The notes beneath the pieces were generated by a model. That model made no database searches. It saw nothing but the letters and a program-made list of their open reading frames with translations, and was not told the DNA's origin. A program made the translations under genes and the position numbers. From Dentipellis sp. KUC8613 (lineage: Eukaryota; Basidiomycota; Agaricomycetes; Russulales; Hericiaceae): a stretch of 44,081 bases of DNA. Shown piece after piece: positions 21,864 to 33,064 of the stretch. Within the stretch, counting starts at the first letter, position 1, and each line of letters opens with the position of its first letter. The stretch lies in the NCBI GenBank assembly GCA_002286715.1, contig NSJX01000040.1:1-44081 (forward strand), read 5' to 3'.

Positions 21864-23446
21864 GCTTTTTCGTTTTCTCGGGGTCAGACATGATACACGT
21901 TGTTACCTCCTGCGATTCATCGCTGGTAATATATCAACCCACAGTATGATAGGAGAATTCTGAATATGAATCTATTCTTTGATATCCTTATATCTTGGAT
22001 AGAGCGGTTATGTCTGGGCTTCAGCCGCAACTACATGTGCTCTGTTCGTCAGCGCCGTCGTATTCCCGGCTGGGTAGGGTGACCTCATTCGCGATCTCGG
22101 ACATTCTTTCTCTTGTCTGAACTCCAACATCGCCGACGCGCTCGAAGGAAAGATGTCAAATGCATTTATACGGAATTAGTCTTGTCGATCCATCAGCTTG
22201 GACATTCCAATTATACACTGAGGAAGCGTGGGTATGACGGCCGCACGATGCCCTCATGTAGCGGGATGACTGAGCCCATTGAATGCAGCTGTCACCGTAC
22301 CATGCAAAGCTTCAAGATTGCCTCCACAGGGCGAAAGTGCTTGCAATAGTGTACGACCGCATGATATACGGATGAAGATCGACCGAAAACAGAGAGCGGT
22401 GACGTGTTTACACAAATGTGTACGTGCGAACCTACTGGATGCATCACGGCCTGAAGACAATAGTTTATCAATGTGGGCGCGCATATTTGGGGATGGGGGC
22501 ACGGTGGTCCTCAACGCTAGGCATAGACTGAAGACGTCGATAGTCGCGCAGTATTAGGTGTGATAAAGTTCTCTGCACCAGATGTGAGCACAGCCAAGAT
22601 TTAGACGGAGGTTCAGTGGGTTCATAGAAGAGCAGATAAGCCCGCAATGAAAAGCCTCCGATTCATAGATCATCATGAGCGCCCCGATTGTCGATTGTCG
22701 TACAATTGGTCGCGGGCGGTGCCCGCTGCGGCGTTTAACGAGGTTCGACCACCACAACTGCATGCCAGTCTACATCGACATGATGGTAGAATTGTTCTGG
22801 GAAAACCATATGACCGAATCGAGTCCAGATAGTCTACGAGGAAGGTGTACCGTGGATACTCGTGGGAATAATGGATGGGGTTCAGCCGCTGGAGCGCAAA
22901 GGCCGCATTTCGTATCGGGCATCATTGCGGAGACGGCCTCTGCACGCAGCACATCTCTGTCACGACGTGCCTGAATGGAAGAGTGGCTGGTTCGTGGCAT
23001 GAGGCAGCTGCGCGAAAGGGCCATACCAATGCGACATGCACAGCGCCGATATCATCCCGACCCGGCTGTCGTATTAGGTACTCGGTACACGCCAGCAGAT
23101 TTGACACACTACACCTAGATCACCACTGATCAGCTTTCAGTCTTCCAAGAGACGAAGATAGAGAGGAGGTACGGGGCACTGGATAAGAATGTACCACTGG
23201 CATGGCAGTTGCTTTTATTCGGGAACTTCCGGTACAGTCCTCCTCTGTTAATACTGTAACGGTTGCCACATCTCCTGTTCTCCAGCCTGTTCTCCAGTTT
23301 CTGTAGTAGGGATCGTGTTAGCCCTGGGAGCGTACAGAACGCCGTGAAGGTGGAAGATACATGAGGGCACTGTTTCTACCGAGTTGCCTAGCGACTACCA
23401 GCCACATAGTACGCGTCGTCAAAATCAAAATTCAAGTTCTACCACA
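21864..23446. other. intergenic stretch, P450-A to candidate gene
   Basis: About 1.6 kb. After the P450-A 3' UTR it holds only short unrelated open frames on both strands. I see no P450 remnant or transposon end. Confidence 0.45.
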
Positions 23447-23960
23447 ATGGCGCTCATCCAAGTTGACAGAAGGTACGCATTTCGTTCCGATGACTTTCAG
23501 TACTGGTCGGTGAACATCACACGACTCGTTCTCTGACGGATACTGCAGTCGAACATGAGCGCCAATCGACTGTCTTCACCAGCGAATCTGACAACGGAAT
23601 CTCTTCATGGTCAGTACGTACGTTGGACCATGATTATGGTCTCAAATAATAGCACATACCGCCTTAGATGTGTTGGTTGATTCAGCCACGGAACTTGGTA
23701 TCGTCATTTCGACCACGGACCACAGGGTCTTGTTCACGATATTCCGAATCAATTCCGAGAGTTGATACCTGGTGTGTGTTTTCTCTTTCGCACATCGGTC
23801 AATTTTTCATTTCACGAATGTCTTCCATGAAGAGATGCAACTCGCAGAAGTCACGGACTCTTTTGGTGCCTCAATGATATCGATATGGGACGGTCAAAAG
23901 CCGATATTTGTCAAGTGTCATGAATACCTTTCACGCCTACTTGCAAATTTACGTACTTGA
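23447..23960 (+). CDS. candidate short multi-exon gene, unrecognised
   Basis: Several coding-looking blocks follow each other with plausible splice sites. An ATG at 23447 (MALIQVDR) is followed by a GTACGC donor. A block ending about 23614 reads EHERQSTVFTSESDNGISS and stops at a GTCAGT donor. A block from about 23692 reads HGTWYRHFDHGPQGLVHDIP and ends at a GTGTGT donor near 23772. A last block reads EMQLAEVTDSFGASMISIWD and ends at TGA 23958-23960. The last three can be joined in frame, but I could not join the first one in phase, so it may be non-coding or the gene may be damaged. No family is recognised. It lies between P450-A and P450-B in their orientation. Confidence 0.3.
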
Positions 23961-24143
23961 CGGCGTGGAGAAGGTCTCTTCTCACTCCAAGCGGGCCCAG
24001 CGAACCCGGAAACGATGAATGGATGCCTGTCAGATTTACCGTCCGCTGGTCAGCCCGCCATGCATGAGCATATATCAAACGACCAGAGACGCACGAGTAA
24101 ACCCAACCCCGGCCCATTTCATATCGCGCAGCGTTCAATATCC

Positions 24144-26349
24144 ATGTCGTCGATGCGTCCGGATGAGACTCTTCCTCTTTTCCTCGTAACCTTCGTCTTC
24201 GGAGGTCTTCTTGCCGCTTTCCTGGTCGCAAGACGACGGCAGGCTGCCTCTCGCCCACAGCCTCCAGGCCCTTCTTCTTATCCCCTCATCGGAAGCTGGC
24301 TGTCCCTGCCCAATCACACGCCATGGATGACTTATGCGAGATGGTCTCAGGAGTATGGCTGTGAGTGATGTTAGATAGTCTGGTAATTTCCTTCAATAAC
24401 CCTAATTCCCGAAAAGCCGATCTGGTGTCATTTAGTGCATTCGGCCAGCTCAGCGTTATCGTCAATACGGCGAAGGCGGCACAGGTCTTACTTGAGCAAC
24501 GATCGGCCATATATTCAGACAGGCCAACCTGGACTATTGTTGATTTGTGCGTAGACGGCACAAATTGCGGTGATTTTACACGGCTTACCCACATCCAGGA
24601 CTGGATGGGATTGGTTTCTTGGTTTCATGCCCTACTCCGAACGGTGGCGAGTCCGGCGTCGCATCTTTCAGAAAACACTTCGTGAACAAGTATGTTCGGA
24701 ATATCGTCCCTTACAACACAAGATGGCGGAGAACATGGTGAAGTGGATATACAACGATTCGAAAGACTTTCAACGATATCTGAGTCTGTGAGTCTTTCAT
24801 GCTATGCGATGACTTTGAAGTCCTTACTGACATAGAAGTCTAGAACAGCGGCTTGGTTGACCTTGTCTCTTGCATGGGGCTATGACGCGAAACCTCAGAA
24901 CGACCCTGTTGTTGAGATGACCGAGATAGCTACTGCAATGGCGGTCCAGAATGTCATGCCTGGTGCATCGATGCTGAACGAGGTACCTCTATGTACGGCG
25001 CCGTGCTTTGGATATGCACGATAACTGTTCTTTCTCATTGTACTCACCACCGCCACTTTTACAGTGAGCCGTCTGCCCCACTGGTTCCCAGGAATGGGAT
25101 ACAAATTGCGTGCTAAGGAGTGTAAGACCTTGACCAACAAAATCCTGCATGGACCGATCAAGGCAGTCAAACAATCCTTGGTGAGTGATATGGCTTTCAG
25201 TGTGCTTAGAGGTACAGACCAACTACGACGAACTCATTGAATGTCTCATCTCAGGCAGACGGAACGGCACCTGTGTCTATTGCGAGCAAACTGTTAAGAG
25301 AAGGCGGTCTTGACTTTCAGGCTGAAATGGCTATTGCTGAATCCGTGGGTTCTGTCTTTTCAGGCGAGTTCAACTGGTACTTCTGTCGGGCTACCGACGG
25401 TGCTAACCTACAATCCGGCGACTCTGTCTCTAGCTGGCGCAGAAACGGTAACAGTCTCCGACTACTCCCTATTTGTACAACTGACGCATGGAATACGATA
25501 GACAGGAGGCACGCTACACTTTGCGGTTCATGGGCTTGTTCTCAACCCGCATGTCCAGAAGCGTGCTCAAGAAGAAATCGATCGTGTGGTCGGACGTGAT
25601 CGACTTCCCAGCTTGGATGACCGACCCGCTCTCCCATACGTAGGGGCAATATTAAGAGAGGCCATGCGTTGGCATACCGTCGTTCCTCTTGGACTCCCGC
25701 ACATGACTACCGAGGACGATGTTTATGATGGATACCTGATTCCTAAGGGTACTATTTTCTCACCTCCAAATTCTCGTAGTGCTTAACCATCTTCCTCTAG
25801 GAACCATGGTTTTTGGAAATATCTGGTATACTTTATGCAATATCTGTGTTGACTGTACGCTGCAATGTTTTCGTTCAGGGCCATCACGCATGATCCCGAA
25901 AAATACGAGGACCCAGCGAGCTTCAAGCCTGAACGCTTTCTCGAGAATGACGGCACGTTAAACGATCAAGAAGTGCCTGCGATATTTGGGTTTGGTCGAC
26001 GGTTAGCTTCGGTGATCATGAAACTTCTCATTTGTGCTTATTCTAAGCCAGGGTGTGCCCCGGGAAGTACATCGCCGACTCTAGCCTTTGGATGGCTGTG
26101 GCATCCTTGCTGGCTGTTTTTGATATAAAGTTTGCGAAAGATGAACATGGTAACGCCATTCCTGTGAAGGATGCCGTTACGGAAGGTCTCACTAGGTGTG
26201 TTTGCGTGATCAGGGCTCAGCGCTCGGTCATGTCAATGAGGTCTCTGACGCTCATGTCTGCCTTTTGTTCCAGCCGACCGCAGTCTTTCGAATGCAGCAT
26301 TGTGCCTCGGGATTCGACAGCGGAAGCATTAATTCGAGGCCTGGCATAA
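24144..26349 (+). CDS. cytochrome P450 monooxygenase, tandem copy B
   Basis: Twelve exons (24144-24360, 24417-24546, 24599-24787, 24844-24992, 25065-25180, 25255-25363, 25434-25447, 25502-25748, 25801-25825, 25879-26001, 26052-26195, 26274-26349) give 512 aa. Intron positions and phases equal those of copies A, C and D. The anchor is LPLFLVTFVFGGLLAAFLVA and the hinge PQPPGPSSYPLIGSW. The I-helix is AGAETTGG (T308), the K-helix ILREAMRW, then FKPERFL and heme loop FGFGRRVCPGKY with Cys442. Exon 6 is two codons shorter than in copy A. Intron 6 (25364-25433) starts with GC (AG|GCGAGT) rather than GT; reading it as GC-AG restores the I-helix in frame. The start at 24144 gives MSSMRPDE; a second in-frame ATG at 24153 is equally possible. 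A TATATC element lies near 24070. Confidence 0.92.
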
Positions 26350-26731
26350 ATGGGGTGGGTCAGGTGTATTCTCTGAAGCAATCCATCTTTCATATAACGT
26401 TGTGAAGTGAAATTGGGTTAATCTAGTCTTTCGCGCAGTGAATTTGCGGTGATTGATGGAATTGGATCAGAAAGTGAAGGCTCTTCTTGCCGTTGCACGT
26501 CATCAGAACCCATTATTAGATCCGAATGGCACGGCCATTCTGTAAACAAGGGAGGCCCGAGAGGCACGCTTTGCAATTATGATCAGGCCTCGAACGGTCA
26601 GGCCAGTCACCTGGCGTTCCTTATCCTTCCAGTAAGGTTTCATAGTGATGGCCTCAGCCGCCGAGTATTTATTGTACCAGTACTTATGACCTGCTCGTGA
26701 CGACGGCTTCGGAGAAGACAGCCTCGTAGTC
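26350..26731. promoter_or_regulatory. intergenic region and promoter of P450-C
   Basis: 382 bp between P450-B and P450-C. TATTTATT in GAGTATTTATTGTACC at 26666-26673 lies about 60 bp before the ATG at 26732 and resembles the elements before copies A and D. Nothing else is recognised. Confidence 0.6.
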
Positions 26732-28893
26732 ATGCCTCTGGATATCAACTACAGCTCTGTCTCTACTCTCCTGCTCGCTTTTACTCTCGGCAGCATCATA
26801 CTCGTCGCCAACCGTCGACGTTCACATGCTCTGCCCTGGCCCCCTGGCCCGCGAGGTATCCCACTTATAGGAAGCTGGTTTTACATGCCCAGCCAGAAGC
26901 CACAGATCACTTATGCGAAATGGTCTCGGGATTATCAATGTAAGGTCTTCGTCAATGGCACGGGCAATGGAGTAAACTCACGCAAGTTGGTTCCTATAGC
27001 CGATCTAGTATCGGTGAATGCTTTCGGTCAACCAATTCTCATCATCAACTCTCAGAAATGTGCCGAGGCATTGCTGGAGGAACGGTCATCCATATACTCC
27101 GATAGACCATCCTTCACGATCGTCAACCTGTGAGTAGGCCATCCGCGCATGTGGCACAGTCTTTCGACACAGCTCTGAGTATATCACACTACAGTACAGG
27201 TTGGGATTGGTTTGTGGGGACTCTGCCTTACTCAGACCTCTGGCGTGCTCGTCGTCGCATATTGCAGCGAGAATTACATGAGAACGCGATTCTCGAGTAT
27301 CGGCCTAAACAACACACAATGGTGGAGAGCTTGATCAAGTGGTTGTATAAGGACCCTAAGGACTTCAAACACTACACCTATACGTGTGTCTCCACTATGT
27401 CCATTTCATTCTGACGACTCTTACGATTTCTTGTGGAAGGGCGGTCGCTTCGCTGTCGTTGTCTCTTGCTTATGGATATGAAGTCAAGCCCCGTGACGAC
27501 CCGCTGGTCGAGAAGCTTGAAAGGGCTTCGAAGATAGTCATAGACCTCATGCTACCTGGAACCTCGGCCTTGAATGAGATCCCATTATGTAGGTTATGCT
27601 TGTCCTTCCCTACTTCCGATTCTCATTACCTTCTTCGTTGCCTTCGATCCTTAGTGAACCAGCTGCCGAGCTGGTTCCCGGGATTCGGGTACAAGAAACG
27701 CGCCAAGGCTTGTAGGATTCTCACACACGAAGTCTTACACAGCCCACTAGACACAGTGAAGCAATCCGTTGTAAGGTTTTCAGTTCCTTTTCACTTGCTC
27801 GTATCTCATAGTGACCTGAGGCCGACGGGACCGCCTCTTTGTCTCTGGCGAGTGTTTTGTTGAGAGACAACGATGCACAGGACGCCAACGAGAGAAGGAA
27901 CGAGGAAGCAGTGATCCGTGAATCAGTAGCCTCGATCTACAGCGGTGAGCCTTTTGCCCACTATGTATGGCTGTCACTCACGCAGAATGGGACTTCAGCT
28001 GGAGCAGATGCCGTATGTCGTATCTCATCAGCTCGGACATGGTCCTGAATCCCTTCATCAGACGGGCGGATCGTTACACCATGCAATTCACACACTCGTT
28101 CTCAAACCAGACGCACAGAAACAAGCGCAGGCCGAGATTGATCGAGTAGTTGGCCGTGACCGCCTCCCCTCCTTTGACGACCGCGATGCGCTCCCATACT
28201 TGGGCGCCGTGGTGCGTGAAATCATGCGTTGGAACAATGTCGGTCCACTTGGCATCCCACATAAGAACACCCAGGATGACGTTTACGAGGGGTACTTCAT
28301 CCCGAAAGGTGATCCACTTTCCAACGTAGTACTCATGGCACGAGCTGACTGGACTCTTTTCCCAATAGGCTCGTTCTTGTTTCCTAATATATGGTTCGTG
28401 TTGCACCTCTTGGAAAAGATGGGTCTTGAACGGGCAATCCCAGGGCTATGATACACGACCCGGAGCGCTATCCGGACCCGATGACTTTCAAGCCCGAACG
28501 ATTCTTGCAAGCCGACGGATCTCTAAACGACGACGACATGCGCGCCATATTTGGATTTGGCCGACGGTCAGTCTATAGATGAACAATTATCTGAGTATTG
28601 CTCTCACGGACATACAGTGTATGTCCTGGCAGATTCATCGCAGTGTCGACCATATGGCTCGCCATAGCTGGTATGCTCGCCGTGTTTGATTTTGGGCTGG
28701 CCAAGGATGCAGAAGGGAACGACATACCTGTCGAGAACATTACAACGGATGGGACGTCTAGGTCAGCTCGCTCTCTCGAGTTCCTGTTGTGGTGCTGTGA
28801 CTGATCCTCCAGTTCAGTCGGCCGGCACCTTTCCAGTGTAGCATCAAACCCAGGGATTCATTGGCGGAAGCCTTGATCCAAAGTTTGGCGTAA
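26732..28893 (+). CDS. cytochrome P450, tandem copy C, I-helix Thr replaced by Ala
   Basis: Twelve exons (26732-26939, 27000-27129, 27195-27383, 27440-27588, 27655-27770, 27821-27944, 27999-28012, 28062-28308, 28369-28393, 28444-28566, 28618-28761, 28818-28893) give 514 aa with an unbroken frame. The anchor, hinge (LPWPPGPRGIPLIGSW), ExxR (VVREIMRW), FKPERFL and heme loop FGFGRRVCPGRF (Cys444) are intact. The 14-nt exon 7 encodes AGADA where A, B and D encode AGAET, so the conserved I-helix Thr is Ala310 and the acid is Asp. This Thr normally helps proton delivery during oxygen activation. A P450 without it may have altered chemistry (for example isomerase, dehydratase or peroxygenase-like) or reduced activity; this is inference. 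Exon 6 has a longer charged loop (DAQDANERRNEEA) than the other copies. Confidence 0.92.
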
Positions 28894-29375
28894 TTAGTGC
28901 CGTGTATATTTCCTGTATGCATATGGATAGGGCAGAACGGTAGTTAAATTATACGATTGTGTCAATTAGATCGACGAGTGGCGGCCAGAGTTTGAGCTTA
29001 TTCGTCGTCCAGACTCTACACCCTCTGAACGGTGGCCCGGTTCAATCGGAAGCTGCGTAATCCTCTGGCTGTGGGTTGATTGTGTGAGCCGATACTCGGA
29101 ACTGGTGGGAGCGAGTCACTTCTACGAGTCCTGCATCTCGCCAAGCTAGAGGCAGCCAGGGGTGCATCGGGAAGCGCACTACCACCGCTTCACCGAATGG
29201 TACCATTACCCGAGCGTACACAAGCGTCATAAGAGATTCTTCAGCTCAACCCTCTTCCGCCGAAAGAGGACGTAAGATGTCCATTAAGCTCACCGAAGCA
29301 TGCTCATAAGTATTTATACCCAAGTCGAACGATATTCTGCGTCGTCCTACACCCCTTCGACTCCTCACGTCGGCG
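28894..29375. promoter_or_regulatory. intergenic region and promoter of P450-D
   Basis: 482 bp between P450-C and P450-D. TATTTATA in AAGTATTTATACCC at 29311-29318 lies 58 bp before the ATG at 29376 and matches the element before P450-A at 12 of 14 or more positions. The rest shows nothing I can name. Confidence 0.6.
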
Positions 29376-31566
29376 ATGCAGGGAAGCAGTCTCGCATTCA
29401 TATGTGCTATAGTGCTGGGAGTTCTCGGTTGCTTCGCCCTCACCAGGAGGCGATCGAATAGCCTGCCGTGGCCTCCGGGCCCTCCTTCCCTTCCGCTGAT
29501 AGGAAACTGGAGACATTTGCCCCGGAGTAGGCACTGGGTCTCCTTTGCCAAATGGTCTCGGACCTATAAATGTAAGTTCTCGGTGGCTAATGACGCAGAC
29601 CTACTAATGATATATACTTAGCTGACGTGGTGTGCGTCAAGGCGTTCAACCAAGCCATCGTAGTGATAAACACCCAAAAAGCGGCCCAGGCATTGCTCGA
29701 CCAACGATCATCCATTTATTCTGATAGGCCTTTCTTCACCATTGTCTCTTTGTCAGATATCCTTCCCCGCTAGCATCTTGAAGACGCGGAACTGAAATTT
29801 CTCCTTCTAGGGCGGGAGGCGACTGGTTCCTAGGATTTATGCCTTACGCGGAGAAATGGCGCGCGCGCCGCCGAATTTTCCAGCAAGCCTTCCGCGATCA
29901 GATGTGTCTTGAATATCGGCCCAAGCAACAAAGCATGGCGGAGAACTTGATACGCTGGCTCTACGACGACCCAGAAGACTTCCAGCGTTACACAAACCTG
30001 TAAATCTCGCGTCGTCAGTACGATGCGTTGACGTTTATTGACGAACGCATCAGGGCAGCAGCTTCTCTCAGTCTTTCTATCGCCTATGCATATGATACCA
30101 AGCAACGCAATGATCCACTGGTTCAAAAGCTTCAGACAGCCGGCGACATTGTGATAGAGCTCTTACTACCTGGGACATCAATCCTCAACGAGATTCCACT
30201 ATGTATGAATAATCACGAGGCTGCGAGTTGCGATTTTACATTTTGATTTGACTGACGTAGTTTGTTGTAGTGAGCCGGCTGCCTAGCTGGTTCCCTGGAA
30301 TGGGATACAAATCGCGTGCCGAGGCCTGTCGGACGATAACGGATGAGGTCCTTCACAGCCCTATGGACGACGTGAAGAGATCCATGGTGTGTCCCTTGAT
30401 CCTCGAGAAAGCGTGCATGCTAGAAACTGCAGGAAAAGGCTGATGGTACCGCGCGAGAATCCATGGCTAGCAAACTGTTGGAGAAGCTCGAAGCAGATAA
30501 GCCAGAGGACGAAAAACAGGTCGAGGCAACGATCCGGGAGGCAGTGGCTTCGTTGTATGCTGGTGAGGGTGCCGTTCGTCAATACATCCAGCTAAATTAA
30601 TCCTTTGATACATACCAGCGGGAGCAGAGACGGTGAGTGACCCTTCACTGTATCTAATCAACCTTCTCTTGATCATGAGCGTCGATTGCTAGACGGGCTC
30701 GGCACTGCACGTCGCGATCTTAGCACTTGTTTTGCATCCCGACGTACAACAACGCGCTCGGGTCGAAATTGATAGCGTCGTGGGGCGGGACCGTCTGCCT
30801 ACCATTGAAGACCGCAATGCGCTTCCATATGTAGGGGCAATCTTGCGCGAGTCCTTGCGTTGGAATAGCAATATCCCGCTCGGCCTGCCACACCGGGCGA
30901 CCCAGGATGACGTATACGAAGGTCACCTTATTCCGAAAGGTGAGCTTGTTGGATGATCTGGTGCCAATGCGAGAGGACATGTCTGAGTTATCATTCATCA
31001 GGCGCGATCGTATTTGCGAATATATGGTTGAATTTACTATTCACCTTTACTTGATAGCCAGCGATCTCAAAGTGTTTATAGGGCTATGCTCAACGAGCCT
31101 GCTCGGTATCCTGACCCCGAGAGCTTCAAGCCTGAGCGTTTCCTACAACTCGATGGGAAGCTGAACGACGACGACGTAGACGTCGTTTTCGGGTTTGGAC
31201 GTCGGTGAGTGGTTGATCAGGCCCCTGTCTGAGTCCGCATCAACGCTAATGCATAATGTCCGGGCGTGGTAGCGTATGTCCTGGAAGATATCTTGCTGAC
31301 TCGAGCGCATGGCTCGCAATCGCCTGCATGCTTGCCGTCTTTGACTTTAGTAACGCAAAAGACGAGGATGGATTTACAATTCCGATTGAAGGCAAGATGT
31401 TGGATGGAACGTCAAGGTGCGTGCCTAGTGTCGTCACATCGAGTGGGCAATAGTGGTTCGATATTGACTGGTCCAACAACGTAGGCGGCCTGCGCCATTC
31501 CAGTGCAGCATAAAACCGAGAGATTCTATGGCAGAGGCGCTGATCAGAGGGCTGTCGGCGTCCTAG
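29376..31566 (+). CDS. cytochrome P450 monooxygenase, tandem copy D
   Basis: Twelve exons (29376-29571, 29622-29751, 29811-29999, 30054-30202, 30271-30386, 30439-30562, 30619-30632, 30693-30939, 31002-31026, 31082-31204, 31273-31416, 31485-31566) give 512 aa. Using the first AG at 30431-30432 for exon 6 adds two residues (514 aa). The later acceptor is preferred because it matches the other copies. The anchor is FICAIVLGVLGCFALT and the hinge LPWPPGPPSLPLIGNW. The I-helix is AGAETTGS, the K-helix ILRESLRW, then FKPERFL and FGFGRRVCPGRY. It is the most compact copy at its N-terminus and carries two extra C-terminal residues. It appears intact and functional. Substrate and redox product are unknown; electrons would come from the general cytochrome P450 reductase. 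Confidence 0.93.
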
Positions 31567-31839
31567 ACGGTCCGCGATAAGCACAGAGGGAATTCCGGAT
31601 TAGCTGTCAGAGTATATTCCTTGTAGAGTCAGCGTTGTCGTCTGTTGTGAATGGCTAGAAATCTCACAAAGGCGAAGTCGGATCTAGTACGAGTATGTCG
31701 GAGCCTGTGTAAAATGATCTCCTTCGTCGTTGTCAATCAGCCGCGAGTAGAGAACATCAGGTCAATGGAAACGTAGAGCACATACGGGCTTATCTCTGGT
31801 CGAGCACCTGCTTCTGAAAACCCCACCATTCCGTACACC

Positions 31840-32569
31840 ATGCCGCTCACAGACCAAGACGCCAAAGGGCTCGCTCTCGCTCTCGTGCAAGCCCGCACAA
31901 GCTATGCGCAAGGCGGCATACCCATCGGCTCAGCCCTCCTCGCGCCCTCATCTTCCCGCGAAGCAAGCTCGGATGCGCCAGACCCGGGGTTCAAAGTGCT
32001 CGGCGCAGGACATAACCAGCGCATGCAGAAGTCATCAGCGACGTTGCATGCAGAGATCGCGGCACTCGAGGATGCGGGGCGGCTGAAGGCGGACGTGTAT
32101 AGGGGCGCTACGTTGGTGCGCCTGAGACCGTGAAAATGTTCGTATATGCGTCTGATTGACCTCCAACTTCAATTCTCTTGGTGGCAGTATACGACATTGA
32201 GGTAGGTGTGTGCGGAAAGTAGCGACGAGCGTGAAGCTAATGGTGCACACATTGAATGTGCAGCCCGTGCAGCATGTGCACTGGCGCGGCGCTCCTGTAC
32301 GGCATCCCGCGTGTCGTGATCGGCGAGAACGTCAATTTTGTCGGCGGCGAGGACTTGCTACGAGCTCGAGGAGTTGAGGTGGTCGTCGTGGACGATGCGG
32401 ACTGCAAGGCGCTCATGGCAAAGTTTATCGAGGAGAAGCCCGAGGTGAGTCTTTCCGCCATTTGTTTGCGTCGTCGCGACTCGCGGCCCACATACATTGT
32501 ACGTTAACCATGTCGTTCTCTTCCACAACACGATAGATCTGGTACGAAGACATCGGGCAGACAGAATAA
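31840..32569 (+). CDS. FCY1: cytosine deaminase, FCY1-like
   Basis: Four exons (31840-32115, 32188-32201, 32264-32444, 32537-32569) give 167 aa, close to yeast Fcy1 (158 aa). The zinc and catalytic site is complete: H70-A-E72 in TLHAEIAALE and S97-P-C99-S-M-C102, with Glu72 as proton shuttle. The blocks LLYGIPRVVIGENVNF and IWYEDIGQTE at the C-terminus are typical of fungal cytosine deaminases. The enzyme converts cytosine to uracil and ammonia in pyrimidine salvage in the cytoplasm. Exon 2 is only 14 nt (YTTLS) yet is needed to complete the zinc site. The region of residues 40-50 is a family-variable Ser/Ala-rich loop. No relation to the neighbouring P450 array is apparent. Adenosine or guanine deaminases share the fold but lack the WYEDIG ending. 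Confidence 0.93.
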
Positions 32570-33064
32570 AGCGGTACACGTCCTTGATGTATGTGAAGGA
32601 GACATAAAAACGAGTGACGGATCCGAGTCGATTGCATTGCGTTTCGCCTTGAGCTGCATTTCTATATTTTCGAGGTCTTCAAAAGGTCCGCACTCTGTTC
32701 ATGATCTGCGTCGTTAACCGTCGTAGGAAATATGACTTGTAGTGACTGTCACTAGAGCTGCAAGCCATGCAGATGCTTGGGCGAAAGCAAAAAAGAAGTG
32801 ACCACCACATCTGAAACACTCCTCACGTCCACCACAACGTCTGGCTCTCCCCGTTACATGGGGTCTACCATACGAACTTCTGTACCAGATCTATGCGACA
32901 CCGCCTGCCGGAGGCATATCTGACGCCATGGGTTCGGCTGCCACGAACCCGGTTTGATTCCGGCCCACCCGTGTCTACAGCCGCTCTGAACCACCTACAG
33001 CCCTACATATGCTCCCCAATGTATACTATTCGTTACTGCCATACCCATCTGCTCTTTACCCAAG
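32570..33064. other. intergenic region
   Basis: 495 bp between the deaminase and the aspartic protease. It must contain the 3' UTR of one and the promoter of the other. I see no clear TATA box, repeat or RNA gene. Confidence 0.5.

Noticed and set aside
32925..32965. tRNA-like T-arm (GGTTTGATTCCGG)
   Set aside because: The T loop lacks TTC, the five-base stem does not pair fully, and no D arm or anticodon arm of proper spacing is found upstream.
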